A stretch of DNA of 64,000 bases from the NCBI GenBank assembly GCA_963277665.1, contig OY728152.1, positions 1,190,848,357 through 1,190,912,356 on the forward strand, given 5' to 3'. Shown here piece by piece: positions 51,060 through 62,521 of this stretch (position 1 is the first letter of the stretch; the number at the start of each line of letters is the position of its first letter). The notes under the pieces were generated by a model, which saw only the letters and a list, made by a program, of their open reading frames with translations, had not been told where the DNA came from and ran no database searches. Origin of the DNA: Viscum album (lineage: Eukaryota; Streptophyta; Magnoliopsida; Santalales; Viscaceae). Position numbers and translations under genes: made by a program.

Positions 51060-51630
51060 TTTCATTTTTTACATCAGTTTTTAGCCGACGTTAATATAGA
51101 CAAAGTTATAAATGACGTTTTTTACATCGGTTATTTAAAAAACGACGTAAAAAAAATAACATCGCGGTGTTTATCACGTCGATTAATTAATAACCGACGT
51201 GCAAAAACCGGGGGGGGGGGGGGTTATCAGGTCGGTTATATAATAACCGACATTATAAACCAATGTGGGGGATGTTTATCACGTCGATTATTAAATAAAC
51301 GACATGATAAACCACTAGGAAATGGTTTATCACATCGGTTATATAATAACCGATGTACTAAACCAGTCCGGTTGTGGGGGTGGGGGTTATCACGTCGGTT
51401 GTTGAATAACATGATAATCCATTTCCCAGTCCTTTTATCACGTTAGTTATTTAATAACCAATGTGATAAACCATTTCCCAGGCCTTTTATCCTGTCAGTT
51501 ACTAAATAACCGACGTGATAAACCATTCCACAGGTGTTTATCACATCAGATATTAAAAAAACCGACGTGATAAACCCTCCCCGATTTCTTTATCACGTCG
51601 GTTATAAAATAACCGACGTGGAAGACTATT
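51060..51630. repeat. Left subterminal array of 11 phased palindromes
   Basis: Each unit is a variant of TTATCACGTCGGTTAT joined through 2-5 A/T bases to its reverse complement (ATAACCGACGTGATAA). The T of each GTCGG/ATCGG/GTCAG core is at 51074, 51127, 51179, 51232, 51284, 51335, 51395, 51443, 51495, 51546 and 51598. Most spacings are 51-53 bp. In En/Spm elements, subterminal motifs bind the second transposon protein (TnpA). A G run at about 51209-51223 interrupts the array. Confidence 0.92.
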
Positions 51631-51659
51631 TTTTTTAAAATCGAATGCAGTCCTCTGCT

Positions 51660-52840
51660 CTCCCCCAGAAACAACCAGAAACCAAATCTAGAATTCGTAC
51701 CACAAAAACAAGAGTAGATCAAAATAAGAACTAATGAAAATTTAAGAATTTACATTGATAACATAAAAAACATACCCCACTTAACAGCCCCCATCACACC
51801 CCTAGACTGCCCCCCGACCCCCTGGACAACCCCAAACACCCCAGGATAGCCCAAAACACCCCGGGATGACCCACCCCACTGGACTCCCACCACCCCCTGA
51901 ACATCATCCCTTCACCACACTGCACAGCCCCCACCACACCCCTGTACTTCCCCTCAACCCCCTGGACATCCCCAAACACCCCGAGACAACCCCCACCCTT
52001 TTGAACAGCACCCCCTCACCCCCTCACCCCACTTGACAGCCCCCACCACACCCCTGGACATCCCCCGCCCCCCTAGACAGCCCCAAACACCCCGAGACAA
52101 CCCCCAACCCTCATGTATACCCCCCACACCCTGGAAAGCCCTCCCGCACCCCATTAAAGCCCCCACCACACCCCTGGACTGCCCCCCGACCCCCTGGACA
52201 ACCCCAAACACCCCTGGACAACCCCCCACCCTCATGTATACCCCCACCACCTATAAAGAACTTCCACACCTCTGGAAAACCCTCCCACACCCCTTAAACT
52301 GACCAAAAAGTTACCAAAAACAAACCAGAACCCACTCACCCCACTAGACTGCCCCCACCACACCTCTGAACAATCCCCCCACACCCCTGGACATCACCAC
52401 CACCCCTTGGACACCCCCACCCTCTTATAGACCGCCACCCCTAGACAGAACTCCCACATCCCTGGACAGACCTCCCAACCTCCTGTAGACCCCCACCCCA
52501 TGGACAACACTCCCACATCCCTGGACAACCCTCCCCACCATTAAAACATACCAAAAAGTTTCCAAAAATAGACCAGAACCCCCTCAACCCACTAGACAGC
52601 CCCCACCACACCCCTGGACTGCCCCCATCCCCAGGGACTCCCTGGACCCCCCCCACTGGACAACCCCTGGAAACCCCCCTCACCCCACAAGACACCCCCA
52701 CACCCCTAGACACCCCCTAGACAGCCTCCCCCCCAGACCAGAAATCATACTAGAAAAACCATCATAAGTAGACAAAAACAAGAAGTAGAGAATAATTAAA
52801 CATTCACATATATAACATTCAAAACATACAATGTCAACTT
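51660..52840. repeat. Left C-rich minisatellite block with flanking direct repeats
   Basis: From 51778 to 52735 the plus strand is built from variants of CCCCTGGACAACCCCCAC and CCCCAAACACCCC. A larger unit recurs: AAAAAGTTACCAAAAACA near 52306 and AAAAAGTTTCCAAAAATA near 52552, both followed by GACCAGAACCC-like sequence. The block is bracketed by similar sequence of about 100 bp (51670-51775 and 52735-52835: CCAGAAA.CA.A..TAGAA, ACAAGA.GTAGA, ACATTGATAACAT-like), which suggests expansion between direct repeats. Open frames in it are low-complexity artefacts. Confidence 0.85.
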
Positions 52841-52926
52841 AAAAAAAAACTAAATCCAACCTAAACGACTACCAAATACACAATTACAACGACAATATTC
52901 AAAATTACATTTTTCATTACCAACAA

Positions 52927-55818
52927 CTAAAATTCAATCAAACCTGTAAAATAATTTGACCACTCGACTTGTAAGTGTTTGATGTCTTCAGCAGTATAGG
53001 GTTGAGGGTCATTAAAAATATACAAATCAAAAGGATAGTAGTTAATGTGTATAATGAATAAATCAAATTGAAATATTATGGCAAAGTTTAAGAGGAAATC
53101 TTACCAGGTCAAAATTCACAACTATCCCAGTTTTTATTATTTCATACATAAATCTTAACATATAATATCCACATTCGATGATGCCTTGTTGTTCATGACA
53201 ATTCTGTTTGAATGAGTGTAAATTCAATATATTATTTTCATGTAATAAATAAAAAAGTACAAATTATAAATGGATATTTACCTTCACATTTACATATTTG
53301 ATCTTTGCATTCGTTTTCTTTGTGTTTTTTCGAAAGTAGGCCCATGCCCTATTAGAAAATAATACGAATGGGGTAAATTTAAAATTTATTATAATATATA
53401 AAAATATTGAGAAATTGAAACTTACATTTCCAATATATTCTTAAAACTTTCCTGCACATCATCATATACATAGCATATCCAATAAAGTGCTTTCTCCCTT
53501 GGTCAAAAAACCCCTAAGATCCAATGATCACTGATAAAAGGAAATTTAACGTAAGTGTTTTTTTATGTTAAAAGATAATAAACTCTTTGATAGAGATTTG
53601 TTTCATACCTCTCACAAAAATTCATCATCCAACATTGTGTGACTATATTCTTTTCAAGTCTTTCAGCAATATAAAGCATTCTTTGTTCCTCATCCAATGC
53701 ACATGCTTTAGGGGAAATCAATTGCGGGTCCATGAATCCATATACATATGTCATCTCATTCCTCTCACAAATTTTATAAAGATACCTAATACAAAATAGA
53801 CATAAGTATATATTTTTAATAAATACAACGTAGGGAAAAGGTTTTTAGACTTACATTGGAAAATGTTTCACCATGTTGATGCCCAAATTATCTCCAGTAA
53901 CAAGCTCCATGATATCAGTTTTCATAATCCCCACACTAATTGCATGTCCAAAAACATGAGCTTCCATTGGAAACTCATAATGACCCGCCAACTAATTTTA
54001 ATATCTTGACAATCTGTCAAGACTACTAGAATCTGTATCTGATGTCATGGACATTTGTCTATGTTGTTGTCTATACATTATTTCTTTACTTTTGATGTAT
54101 TCCTGTAAAAATAAATTGAAAAATATATTAGTTTTAAAATGATAAAACAACTTTAATAAAAAAATAAAATAAAATATATAACATTCATACCTCTATGGTA
54201 ACGAGTCGAAGATGTCTAGATGGACAAATTAAAAAATGGCTGATACTATGTCCAATTGTCATCACCTCATATACAGGTAATGGTACTCGAGCTAATCTAT
54301 CTATAATATCCTGTATAGTGACCCTCTGAAAAGGGAAAAGGAGTAGGATAAAAAATGGGGTCCGCAGGCTGAGGTGGGGGAGTGGGGGCTACTGGCGGAG
54401 GTGGAGGAAAAATAATGGGGTCTGCAGGGGGAGGTGGAGGAGTGAGAGCTGTAGTATGAAATTGTCTTTCATGTCTGTAAACATAGACTATACTGACGCT
54501 CTAATATTTTCCTCCATTGTCGCATTAATATTATGAACTTCAGCCTCCAATGATTCTATTTTTTTATAAACCCCCTCAACATTAGAAGTTGAAGAACATG
54601 GAAACACTTTTCTTACCGATACACCTGCCGAATATCCTCTTACATGACCAGGATGTTTAGGAATTCCCAATGCTACAGATAAAATATCTTACCTCCTAGT
54701 AGTTGTAAATTCCCCATGTGAACTCTACTCCTCAAGAGAGTCCTGTATTAATTAATTCAACATTTCTGTAATGATTGAAATTATATGAAGAAAATAGTTA
54801 ACTTAAATAAATAAAATAGATATCTTATAATCCTCTCAGCTATGATTCTCAATTATTCTGAAAGATATTTCCCTTTTTTTCCCTTTCAAGCTCTCTTTCA
54901 TTTTTCATGTCTAGATGGAGGGGATGGAGGGGCCACCTCTCAAGATCTTGAAGACTCAGCTCTTAGTTGTTGAAATTTTTGCGCCATCATTTGTTCTTCC
55001 AAAAATGCATACCATCCCTGAGATAAAATATGAGGTTATACATTTTTAGATTGGATCTATTGATGATCTTTCCTTATTTCCTATAAATTAAGAATAAGAA
55101 ATCATTAACAAAACATTAATAAGATCATTTATATAAGAACACTTATAAAAGTTTACATTGACCTTTCAAAAAATGACACTTTTCTTCTACGTTCAAAAAA
55201 CAATCTCCATGTGTCTTCATATATAAAAGGATATATACAACATGGATTGTCATGAATCCTATGACTGTAAATGAAATTAGATGAGAGGGTTGATTTGAAA
55301 TCCCTCCATCTCCTGGCAGCCAACGAAAAGCATTTCTTCATGACTCCTCTAGTGTCAGGAATATCAAATTTTATCTAATTAAGAAGAGGTTAAACATATT
55401 ATATATACTAGAAGCATTTAAAGAATAGTAAAACAATAGAAAAAGATCATACCAAAATCGTCTCCCACAACTGAGAGATTATCGCTTTATCCACACTTCT
55501 CTAGTCGTCATACAGAATGATTACTTTTCTCTTAGCCTGAGTTGCGATAAAAATCTTAAAATCTTTTTCATTTAGACCTCTATGAATATCATCATCATCA
55601 AACTCAATGTGTATCCTCTGATCCTACGTACAATAAAGTGCTAATTTTGGAAAATGTGTGCACCCACCTTTACCAACCTTTGAACTCTTTGTCGTAATAG
55701 GAGCACATGAGGATGATTGGGGAACATCAAGAGGAGCATGCGAATGTTCCTCCCCAGAGGTATGACCAATATTCTCATCTCTAGAATCATGTGGTTGATC
55801 AACTGAATGTTCTGTCAT
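52927..55818 (-). pseudogene. CACTA second gene: plant transposase-like N-terminus plus Ulp1-type protease
   Basis: Start MTEHSVDQPHDSRDE (55818). Early exons resemble plant En/Spm proteins (Transposase_24 type): GVMKKCFSLAARRWRDFKS and YPFIYEDTWRLFFERRR at 55153-55341. A short coiled-coil-like segment (KKIESLEAEVHNI, about 54550) and a Pro-rich linker (about 54360-54440) follow. The C-terminal part resembles a Ulp1 (C48) cysteine protease: SDHWILGVF with the HW His at 53521-53526, and QQGIIECGYYML with the Cys in 53162-53176. It ends YTAEDIKHL...EWSNYF before a stop at 52927. GT-AG introns fit around exons 53282-53348 and 53105-53203. At least one in-frame stop (YDD*RSVDK, about 55503) breaks it. 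Confidence 0.8.
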
Positions 55819-55929
55819 TATCCTTCAAATCAAAAAACAAACATTAGTTCACAAATATACAAATTCAAATATTTTAATACTACTGTAATTAGAAAATAGA
55901 AAAGTGTACTAAGTTACATAATAGTAAAC

Positions 55930-56022
55930 ATTGGTAATATGGTAAGCATGTTAAACAATGGTAAAGATGGTAAAGATGGTCAAGATGGTAAACATGGTAA
56001 ACATGGTAAACATGGTAAAGTA
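55930..56022. repeat. 9-bp tandem repeat (ATGGTAAAC/G)n
   Basis: About ten head-to-tail variants of ATGGTAAAC, ATGGTAAAG and ATGGTCAAG, strictest at 55958-56020. It lies between the two CACTA genes, upstream of the second one. Confidence 0.88.
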
Positions 56023-56224
56023 ATTGTCACTGAACAAAAACAATAGATATATAATTCATGTAGTGGTAAACATGATAAAGTAAACTACAAAAACATAAAA
56101 CAAACAAAAACTTATACTTATTTTGTTTTAATACATGTTTTAATAAATAAAAAACTTACAATATCTAACAATTTATGAAAAAAATAAATGTATACAAGAA
56201 ATAAACATATGTAACCTGTAATTT

Positions 56225-59200
56225 TAGGAATGTACAAATGGATTTTTTTCCCAAATTCCTTCATCGTGATCGTTCCTTATGGAACAAACCATGTCTTCAA
56301 CATGCTCATCATTATGTTATGTTAATCTTTCCATGGGAGTAGGGATCTCACATAAATCAGCATCTTCATTAAGTTCATCATCACCAACATATTGTTTTTT
56401 CCCTTATAAAACAACAAACCACTGCATATCTGATTGATCTACTACATATAATTTTTTTTGCATGTGTTTCCATTATAAAAGAATCAGCCATGTCTTCCAA
56501 TCTATTCAGATTAACAAGTGTCATTCCAAATTCATCGTGTCTGACATTGTTGTTACCAATAAACCAATTATAGTTAAAAATAGGAACTTTAATTTTAAAG
56601 TAATCAACCTCCCATATGTCTTCAATCACTCCATAATATGCACCTGATGCAAAAATTGGGTTTTTGTCCTTAGCACTCGAAAAATTCATTGCTTCTGCAA
56701 ACACCAATACACCACTATTCTAACTGCAGTTCTATTATCCTGAGCTTTCGTATGAAATTTATATCCAATAATTTCATAACCGGACCATGTTATCACATTT
56801 AAACATGGAACACCCACTATCCATTTTAATATCTCTGATACATATGATCTACCAAGAAAGGTCTTTTTAAACCATGACAAAAAAGTTTTGTTGTGCTCAT
56901 TCAAAATACACATTTCGTTCTTCTTTGGATGACATTGTTTCAACTCATTAATATGCAATGTGATATACGGTTGAGCATCAGCTATATTATTCAAGATGTA
57001 TGATTCTAACTTCATCATCTATTCAGCTGACAATGATTTGACTTTCAAGAATTGAATCCCCTTTCCCTCATTATTAACTCGTTTATGGCGAGATGGATGA
57101 AAACCTATTGTTGAGTTGTAGCCAAGTAGCTCGTACAAAACTCTGCTACCTCTTCAGAAATATACTTTTCAATAATGGAGGCTTCAGGTCGATATGGATT
57201 TTTGACATACCCCTTTAATATTTTCATATAACTTTCAAAGGGATACATCCAACGAAGATATACAGGTCCACAAAGCATTATTTCTAGAACTAGATGAATC
57301 ATTAAATGCACCATTATATAAAAAATAGCTGGAGGAAAATACATTTCCAATTGAAAAAGTATAAAAATTGCATCCTTTTCCAAAATGTTCAAATCATTCA
57401 CATCAATCGCCTTGTTACAAATTGATTTGAAAAAATAACACAACTTCTTTAAAGTCTTTCTGACATGGATGGGCAATATTCCACACAATGAAACTGGTAG
57501 AATTTGTTGCGTCATGACGTGACAATCATGTGATTTCATACCTATCAACATTAATTCCTTAAATGAGACAAAATTTTATACATTTGAAGAATAACCTTGA
57601 GGAACTTTTATATCATGAAGACACTGAAAAAAGCTAATTTTCTCCCTCTTTGATAATGTATGACAAGCTGGGGGAAGAAATGTTCATCTTCCTTTAGGAG
57701 TGGGAGCTAACTCAAAACGTATTCCCATTGATAGTAAGTCTAATATTGAATTCAACCCATATTTTGTCTTTCCTTTAATATCTAATAATGTTCCAATCAA
57801 ACAATCCCATATATTCTTCTCCATGTGCATGACATCAATATTATGTTTAACTTCATGATACCTCCAATATGGCAGCTCAAAAAATATTGACCTTTTCTTC
57901 TAAATATGTCTATCATTACCAGATTTCTGTGTCTTTCCCAATGTCACATGAAGTTTTTTCATCCTCTCAAAATACAGGTCAGGGGATAAAGGTTTTGGAG
58001 TAGTATCAAATTCTTGTGAGCCATTGAATGCCTTTTGTAGTCTTCTATAAGGGTGATCTATAGGAAAAAACTTTCGATGACCCATGTACACTATTTTCCT
58101 CCCTTGATGCAGTTGACAATATGACGTCAGTTGTTCACAAATTGGACATGCTTTATGCCCTTTAACACAGTATATAGACAAATTTCCATACGCTGGGAAG
58201 TCATTTATAGTGAACTGAAGCACTGCATGTAGTTGCAAATATTCCATTTTATAAGAATCATACAACCTAATACCATCAGCCCATAACAGTTTCAAATCAT
58301 CAATCAATGGTGACAAGTAAACATCAATATCATTGCCGAGTTTCTTTGGACCAGAGATCATTATACTCAACATGACGTATTTGCACTTCATACAAACTTC
58401 AGGAGAGAGGTTGTAAATTACCAATGAAACATGCCATGAACTATGTGTGCAATTGAGGGTTCCGTATGGATTCATTCAATGTGTGCACCACCCTAGTATG
58501 ATATTTCTAATTTCATTTCCAAATGTAGAATACTGCACATCAATTTTCTTCCATTGTGGACAATCAGCTGGATGAAATATTTTTCCATCACATACCCTCT
58601 CATCAAAATGCCATCATAACCTTTTTTCATCATGTGAATTAGCAAATAAACGTTTGAAACGTTGAATTATAGGAAGATACCAAAATATCTTGGAAGGGAT
58701 ATTTGTAATCTCTACATCAGCCTATGATTTTTCTTTCACCTTATACCATGATGTCCCACATTTAGGACACTCTGACAGAAATTCTTATTCCTTCCTATAT
58801 ATAATGCAGTCATTTAGACAGGCATGTATTTTCTTTTATCACAATCCCATCGAGCATAATATTTTCTTAGCATTATGATGTGAATCTGGAATATCGTTAT
58901 CTTTTGGAAGAATGTCTTTCATCCATTGTAGCAGCTCTGTAAAACTCTGTCACTCCATCCATGTTTCGCCTTCAGGTTAATCAATCTTAACAATGCTGAA
59001 AAAACCGTAAAATCTGTACAACTTGGATATAATGGTTTTTCGGCATCACCATATAGACACGCAACTGTCGGTTCTTTCTCAATTTGTTCTACTACAATAT
59101 CGCGAATCACTTCTTAAATTCCATCGGAGTTACCATCTTGCGAATAATCATCATCAGTGACATTTGGTCCAGTTTCACCATGCCAAATCCAAGGGCTGTA

Positions 59201-59395
59201 ACTCAGATTAAAACCATGACAAATCAGATGATCTTTTATCTCTCTACTTTTCAACTTCTTCATATTCAAATATTTCAGGCATGGACAGAAAAAAATGTCA
59301 CTACTTGGAACATTTCGTTTAGAAAATTCCAAAAAAGCATCAACACCTTCCTCATATTCATTGCTCATTCGATGTGCTGTAATCTAACTTTGACT
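56225..59395 (-). pseudogene. CACTA TNP2-type transposase, decayed
   Basis: TNP2 is the DDE-type transposase of plant CACTA elements. Reading leftward: an N-terminal Transpos_assoc-like part (RMSNEYEEGVDAFLEF, FFCPCLKYLN, DHLICHGF; 59370-59115), then EKPLYPSCTDFTVFSALLRL and KAKHGWSD (about 58920-59110). The Transposase_21 core follows (57900-58475: ISGPKKLGNDIDVYLSPL, LWADGIRLYD, GHKACPICE), then HNIDVMHMEKN at 57812-57862. After that come a DUF4218-like part (SHDCHVMTQQILPVSL, 57105-57551) and a DUF4216-like part (YYGVIEDIWEVDY, 56381-57018). Order and spacing match full-length TNP2, but stops and frame breaks occur in nearly every section (for example near 58850, 58720, 57900). Many stops fit C-to-T changes of CAA, CAG or CGA. 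Confidence 0.9.
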
Positions 59396-59760
59396 CATTA
59401 TTACCTATAACAAATATCAAAAATATATATATTTTTAAGATAATAAAAATATATGTTTATATGAAAAAAATCATAATTTGAATGTAAAAAAATTTTGAAA
59501 TATAAAACAAATCTATGCGTATTTAAAAAAATATGCTTGAATATTATTTTAAAAACAAAATATAGTTCGATATAACAGTTTTAAGTTCCATTGAATCAAA
59601 GAAAACCATGGGGTCTACAGTGGTTGATAGAAAATTGGAGAAAATGGAGTAAAACTGAGAATAAAATCAAATTTAAAATAAAAATTCAAATGGAGAAAAT
59701 CACAATGTAAAGCCAATCATCACGACACAATCATCATGTCATAATCTCAGAAACCACGAT
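59396..59760. other. AT-rich spacer upstream of the TNP2 gene
   Basis: AT-rich sequence between the TNP2 start and the right minisatellite. No promoter motif was identified with confidence, but the TNP2 promoter or a 5' intron would be expected here. Confidence 0.5.
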
Positions 59761-59764
59761 GCAG

Positions 59765-61110
59765 TAGTCAATCCCAACTGATACTTATCCCCCACCCCTT
59801 GGAGAGCCCCCACACCCACCCACCCCTTGGACACCCCCGTAGACACCCCAAACCCTCTGGACAACCCCCACCCCCGGACAACCCCCCAAAACCTCTGGAC
59901 AGGCCCCCACCCCCTTGTACAACCCCCCTTGGACACCCCCATGGAAACCCCAACCCTTTGGATAGCCCCCACCCCTTGGACAACCCCCCACCCCTCTAGA
60001 TAGCACCCCCACCCCTCCTGGACACCACCCCCACCCCCTACCCCCTTGGACACCCCCTTGGACAACACCCCAACCATCTAGACAGTACCCACACCCCTCC
60101 TGGACACCATCCCCACCCCCTACCCCCTTGGAAACCCCCAGGACACCCCCATCCCTCTAGACAACCCCCACCCCCTGGACAAACCCCCACCCCTCTGGAC
60201 AGCACCCCCACCCCTCCTAGACACCAACCCCACCCCTACCCCCTTGGACACCCCCTGGACACCCCCGACCCTCTAGATAGCCCCCACACCCTAGACAACC
60301 CCCACCCCTCTAGACAGTACCCCCACCCCTCCTGGTCACCACCCCCACCCTCTACCCCCTTGGACACCCCTGGACATCCCTAACCCTCTAGACAACCCCC
60401 ACCCCCTGACAAACCCCAAAACCCTCTGGACAGGCCCCCACCCCTTGGACAATCCCCCACACCCACCCACCACCTTGGACACCCCCTGGACACCCCCAAC
60501 CCTCTGGGCAGCCACCACCCCCAGAAAACCCCCCAAACCCTCTAGACAGGCCCCACCCCCTTGGACAGCCCCCCACCCCCCTGGACAGCCCCCACCCCCC
60601 TGGATAGCCCACACCCCTCTAGAAAACACCCCCACCCCCTACCCCCTTGGACACCCCCTGGACATCCCCCACCCTTCTAGACAGCACCCCCACCCATCCT
60701 GGACACCACCCCACCCCTACCCCCTTGGACACCCCTGAACACCCTACAACCCTCTGGACAGCCCCCACCCTCTAGAAAGCCCCCACCCCTATAGACATCA
60801 CACCCCGACCCTCTGGGACACCACCCCCACCCCACCCCTTGGACAACCCCTTGGATCCCCTGAACCCTCTGGACAACCCCCACACCCCCAGAAAACCCCC
60901 CAAACCCTCTAGACAGGTCCCCACCCCCTTGGACAGCCCCCCACCCCCTTGGACAACACCCCCACCCACCCACCCCCTTGGACATGCCACCCACCACCTT
61001 GGACCCCCCATACACACACCCGTGGACTACCCCCACCTCCATGGACACCCTCGAGAGCCCCCAACCCCCTGGATAGCCACCAACCCTCTTGAAAGCCCCC
61101 CAAAACCATG
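59765..61110. repeat. Right C-rich minisatellite block
   Basis: About 1.35 kb built from variants of CCCCTTGGACACCCCC, CCCTCTAGACAGCCCCC and CCCACCCCCTACCCCCTTGG. The words resemble those of the left block, and it has the same strand bias (C on plus, G on minus). The minus strand therefore carries dense runs of three to six G. Higher-order units ending CACCCCTCCTGGACACCA recur at about 60008, 60087, 60212 and 60320. Long readings on both strands (59739-60077, 60677-61048, 60839-61171) are Gly- or Pro-rich artefacts. Confidence 0.88.
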
Positions 61111-61176
61111 GAATTTTAACCTCAAGCTACTATTTTTGGAATATCTAGAGATTTTAACCTCAAGATACTAGTTTTG
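61108..61176. repeat. Short direct repeat beside the right minisatellite
   Basis: ATTTTAACCTCAAGCTACTA at about 61113 recurs as ATTTTAACCTCAAGATACTA at about 61151, each followed by a TTTTTGG-like run. Confidence 0.8.
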
Positions 61177-61549
61177 GTATCATGCCATTATTCAAAATGA
61201 GAACCATGAATTGTATCTCCTACTAGTCTAAAATGCTCTATTTTGCAATGAATCGGGTTTTAATAGAATATGAAGACTTATAATAGTCCACGAAAATAAA
61301 CTACGTAAATAGATTATGGAACAAAAAAATGTGATAACCAAAATAGAAACAACCAAGGATCCAAAACAAGCATTCCACCATGAAAAACCATATATATACT
61401 TATAAAATAAATCACACTGGTACACAGAATGGGTGTATCACAATGGTTTACTTATAAATTTCAGTAATATAGGTGAATAAGATCATTAGTTGTTAATGAC
61501 AACAAAAATTACCATCAATGTTGGGAATTAGTGAAACAAAAACAAAATA

Positions 61550-61815
61550 AATAGAAGTAGGTGAGGCTTACATGAATATTGCAAGTCGATCTAATAGATA
61601 TGGGGATAATAAATAAGATGATGATGGAAAAACTAGGTAAGAGGGTTCAAAATCGAAGAATCTTACCTAGTTTAAACAAAAAAATCGCAAAACCTAAATA
61701 TAGACTATTCGAAAAAAACGAACGAAGTAAAGTTGTGGGAGGCTTAACTTAGTGTTGCGAGTTGAGATGATAGATCCGAGGAGGGTAAGGATGATAATGA
61801 TGATGGAAAAATGAG
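61550..61815. repeat. Two copies of a unit of about 180 bp near the CACTA right end
   Basis: GTAGGTGAGGCTTACATGAA...GTCGATCTAATAGAT...GATGATGATGGAAAAA (61556-61632) is repeated as GTGGGAGGCTTAACTTAGTG...GTTGAGATGATAGAT...AATGATGATGGAAAAA (61735-61811). They lie between the palindrome array and the minisatellite, where the element's promoter or leader would be expected. Confidence 0.65.
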
Positions 61816-61934
61816 TTTAATACAATGAGATCGACGAGTCGATTAGGGTTTACCGCGCGAGGGAGACGTGTCGCCAGATTGTCGATCGAAAAAATCGTAA
61901 ATGACAATCCATGAGGCGTGTTATTTTTTTAAAT

Positions 61935-62490
61935 GATTTATAACGTCGGTTATTTAAAAATCGACATTATAAACTATTTTTATTACATTTATAAAGTCAG
62001 TTATTATAATAACCGAAATTATAAATGTATAAGATACGTCTTTTTTTGAAGTCAGTTATTTTATAACCGACATAAAAAAATCTACGTGTTGGGTTTTTAG
62101 GTCGGTTATAGAATAACTTATGTAAAAAAGACATCAGAAATCACAGTTTTTTACGTTGGTTATAAAATAACTGACGTTAAAAATTCTACGGGTTGTTTAG
62201 TTACATCAGTTATCAAATAACCGATGTCAAAAAGGCCACAAAGCAGCTTTTTTACGTCAGTTATTTTATAACCAACGTAAAAAATTCGCAGATACCTTGT
62301 TTTTTATGTTGGTTATCAAATATCTGACGTAAAAAAATAACGCGTGTGATTTTTAAAGTCGGTTATTAAAAAAACTGATGTTAAAAATTTACTCACCGCT
62401 TTTTTTACGTCGGTTATAAAATAACCGACGTAAAAAACCACGTTTCACAGATTATCACGTCGGTTATATATAACCGATGTAAAAGATGGT
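61935..62490. repeat. Right subterminal array of 11 phased palindromes
   Basis: Units are TTTTTTACGTCGGTTAT, a short A/T spacer, then ATAACCGACGTAAAAAA, with variants. The core T is at 61946, 61997, 62052, 62102, 62156, 62206, 62257, 62310, 62359, 62410 and 62460, spaced 49-55 bp. The copy number equals that of the left arm. Outer arms differ: mostly T/A runs here, TTTATC...GATAAA on the left. Only the last unit has the left-type ATTATC lead. Confidence 0.92.
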
Positions 62491-62494
62491 GACA

Positions 62495-62518
62495 TAAATA
62501 ACATTTTCTGCACTAGTG
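62495..62518 (-). repeat. Right terminal inverted repeat of CACTA
   Basis: Ends in CTGCACTAGTG; the exact reverse complement of 51025-51048. Confidence 0.95.
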
Positions 62519-62521
62519 TAA
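62519..62521. repeat. Target site duplication of CACTA element, right
   Basis: TAA, matching 51022-51024. Confidence 0.85.

Larger units (their letters stand above)
51025..62518 (-). mobile_element. CACTA (En/Spm-type) DNA transposon, 11.5 kb
   Basis: Starts CACTAGTGCAGAAAATG and ends with the exact reverse complement. The first and last 24 bp (51025-51048, 62495-62518) are identical, and TAA flanks both ends. Inside each end lie 11 palindromes about 52 bp apart. Between them are two minus-strand genes: a TNP2-type transposase (about 59395-56225) and a second protein with a plant CACTA N-terminal region and a Ulp1-like protease (55818-52927). Two C-rich minisatellite blocks lie between the genes and the palindromic arrays. 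Both genes carry stops, so the copy is probably not autonomous now, although its ends look usable by a transposase made elsewhere. Confidence 0.95.

Noticed and set aside
51060..51630. Regular repeats with spacers of similar length, at first glance CRISPR-like
   Set aside because: The units are palindromes within the subterminal region of a CACTA transposon in a plant genome. Spacers are AT-rich remnants, and no cas genes or leader are present.
52033..52713. Open frames in the left C-rich block
   Set aside because: Low-complexity repeat translation, same reasoning as the right block.
59739..61171. Several Gly-rich and Pro-rich open frames on both strands
   Set aside because: They are translations of the C-rich minisatellite. 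Readings stay open on both strands because the repeat lacks stop codons.
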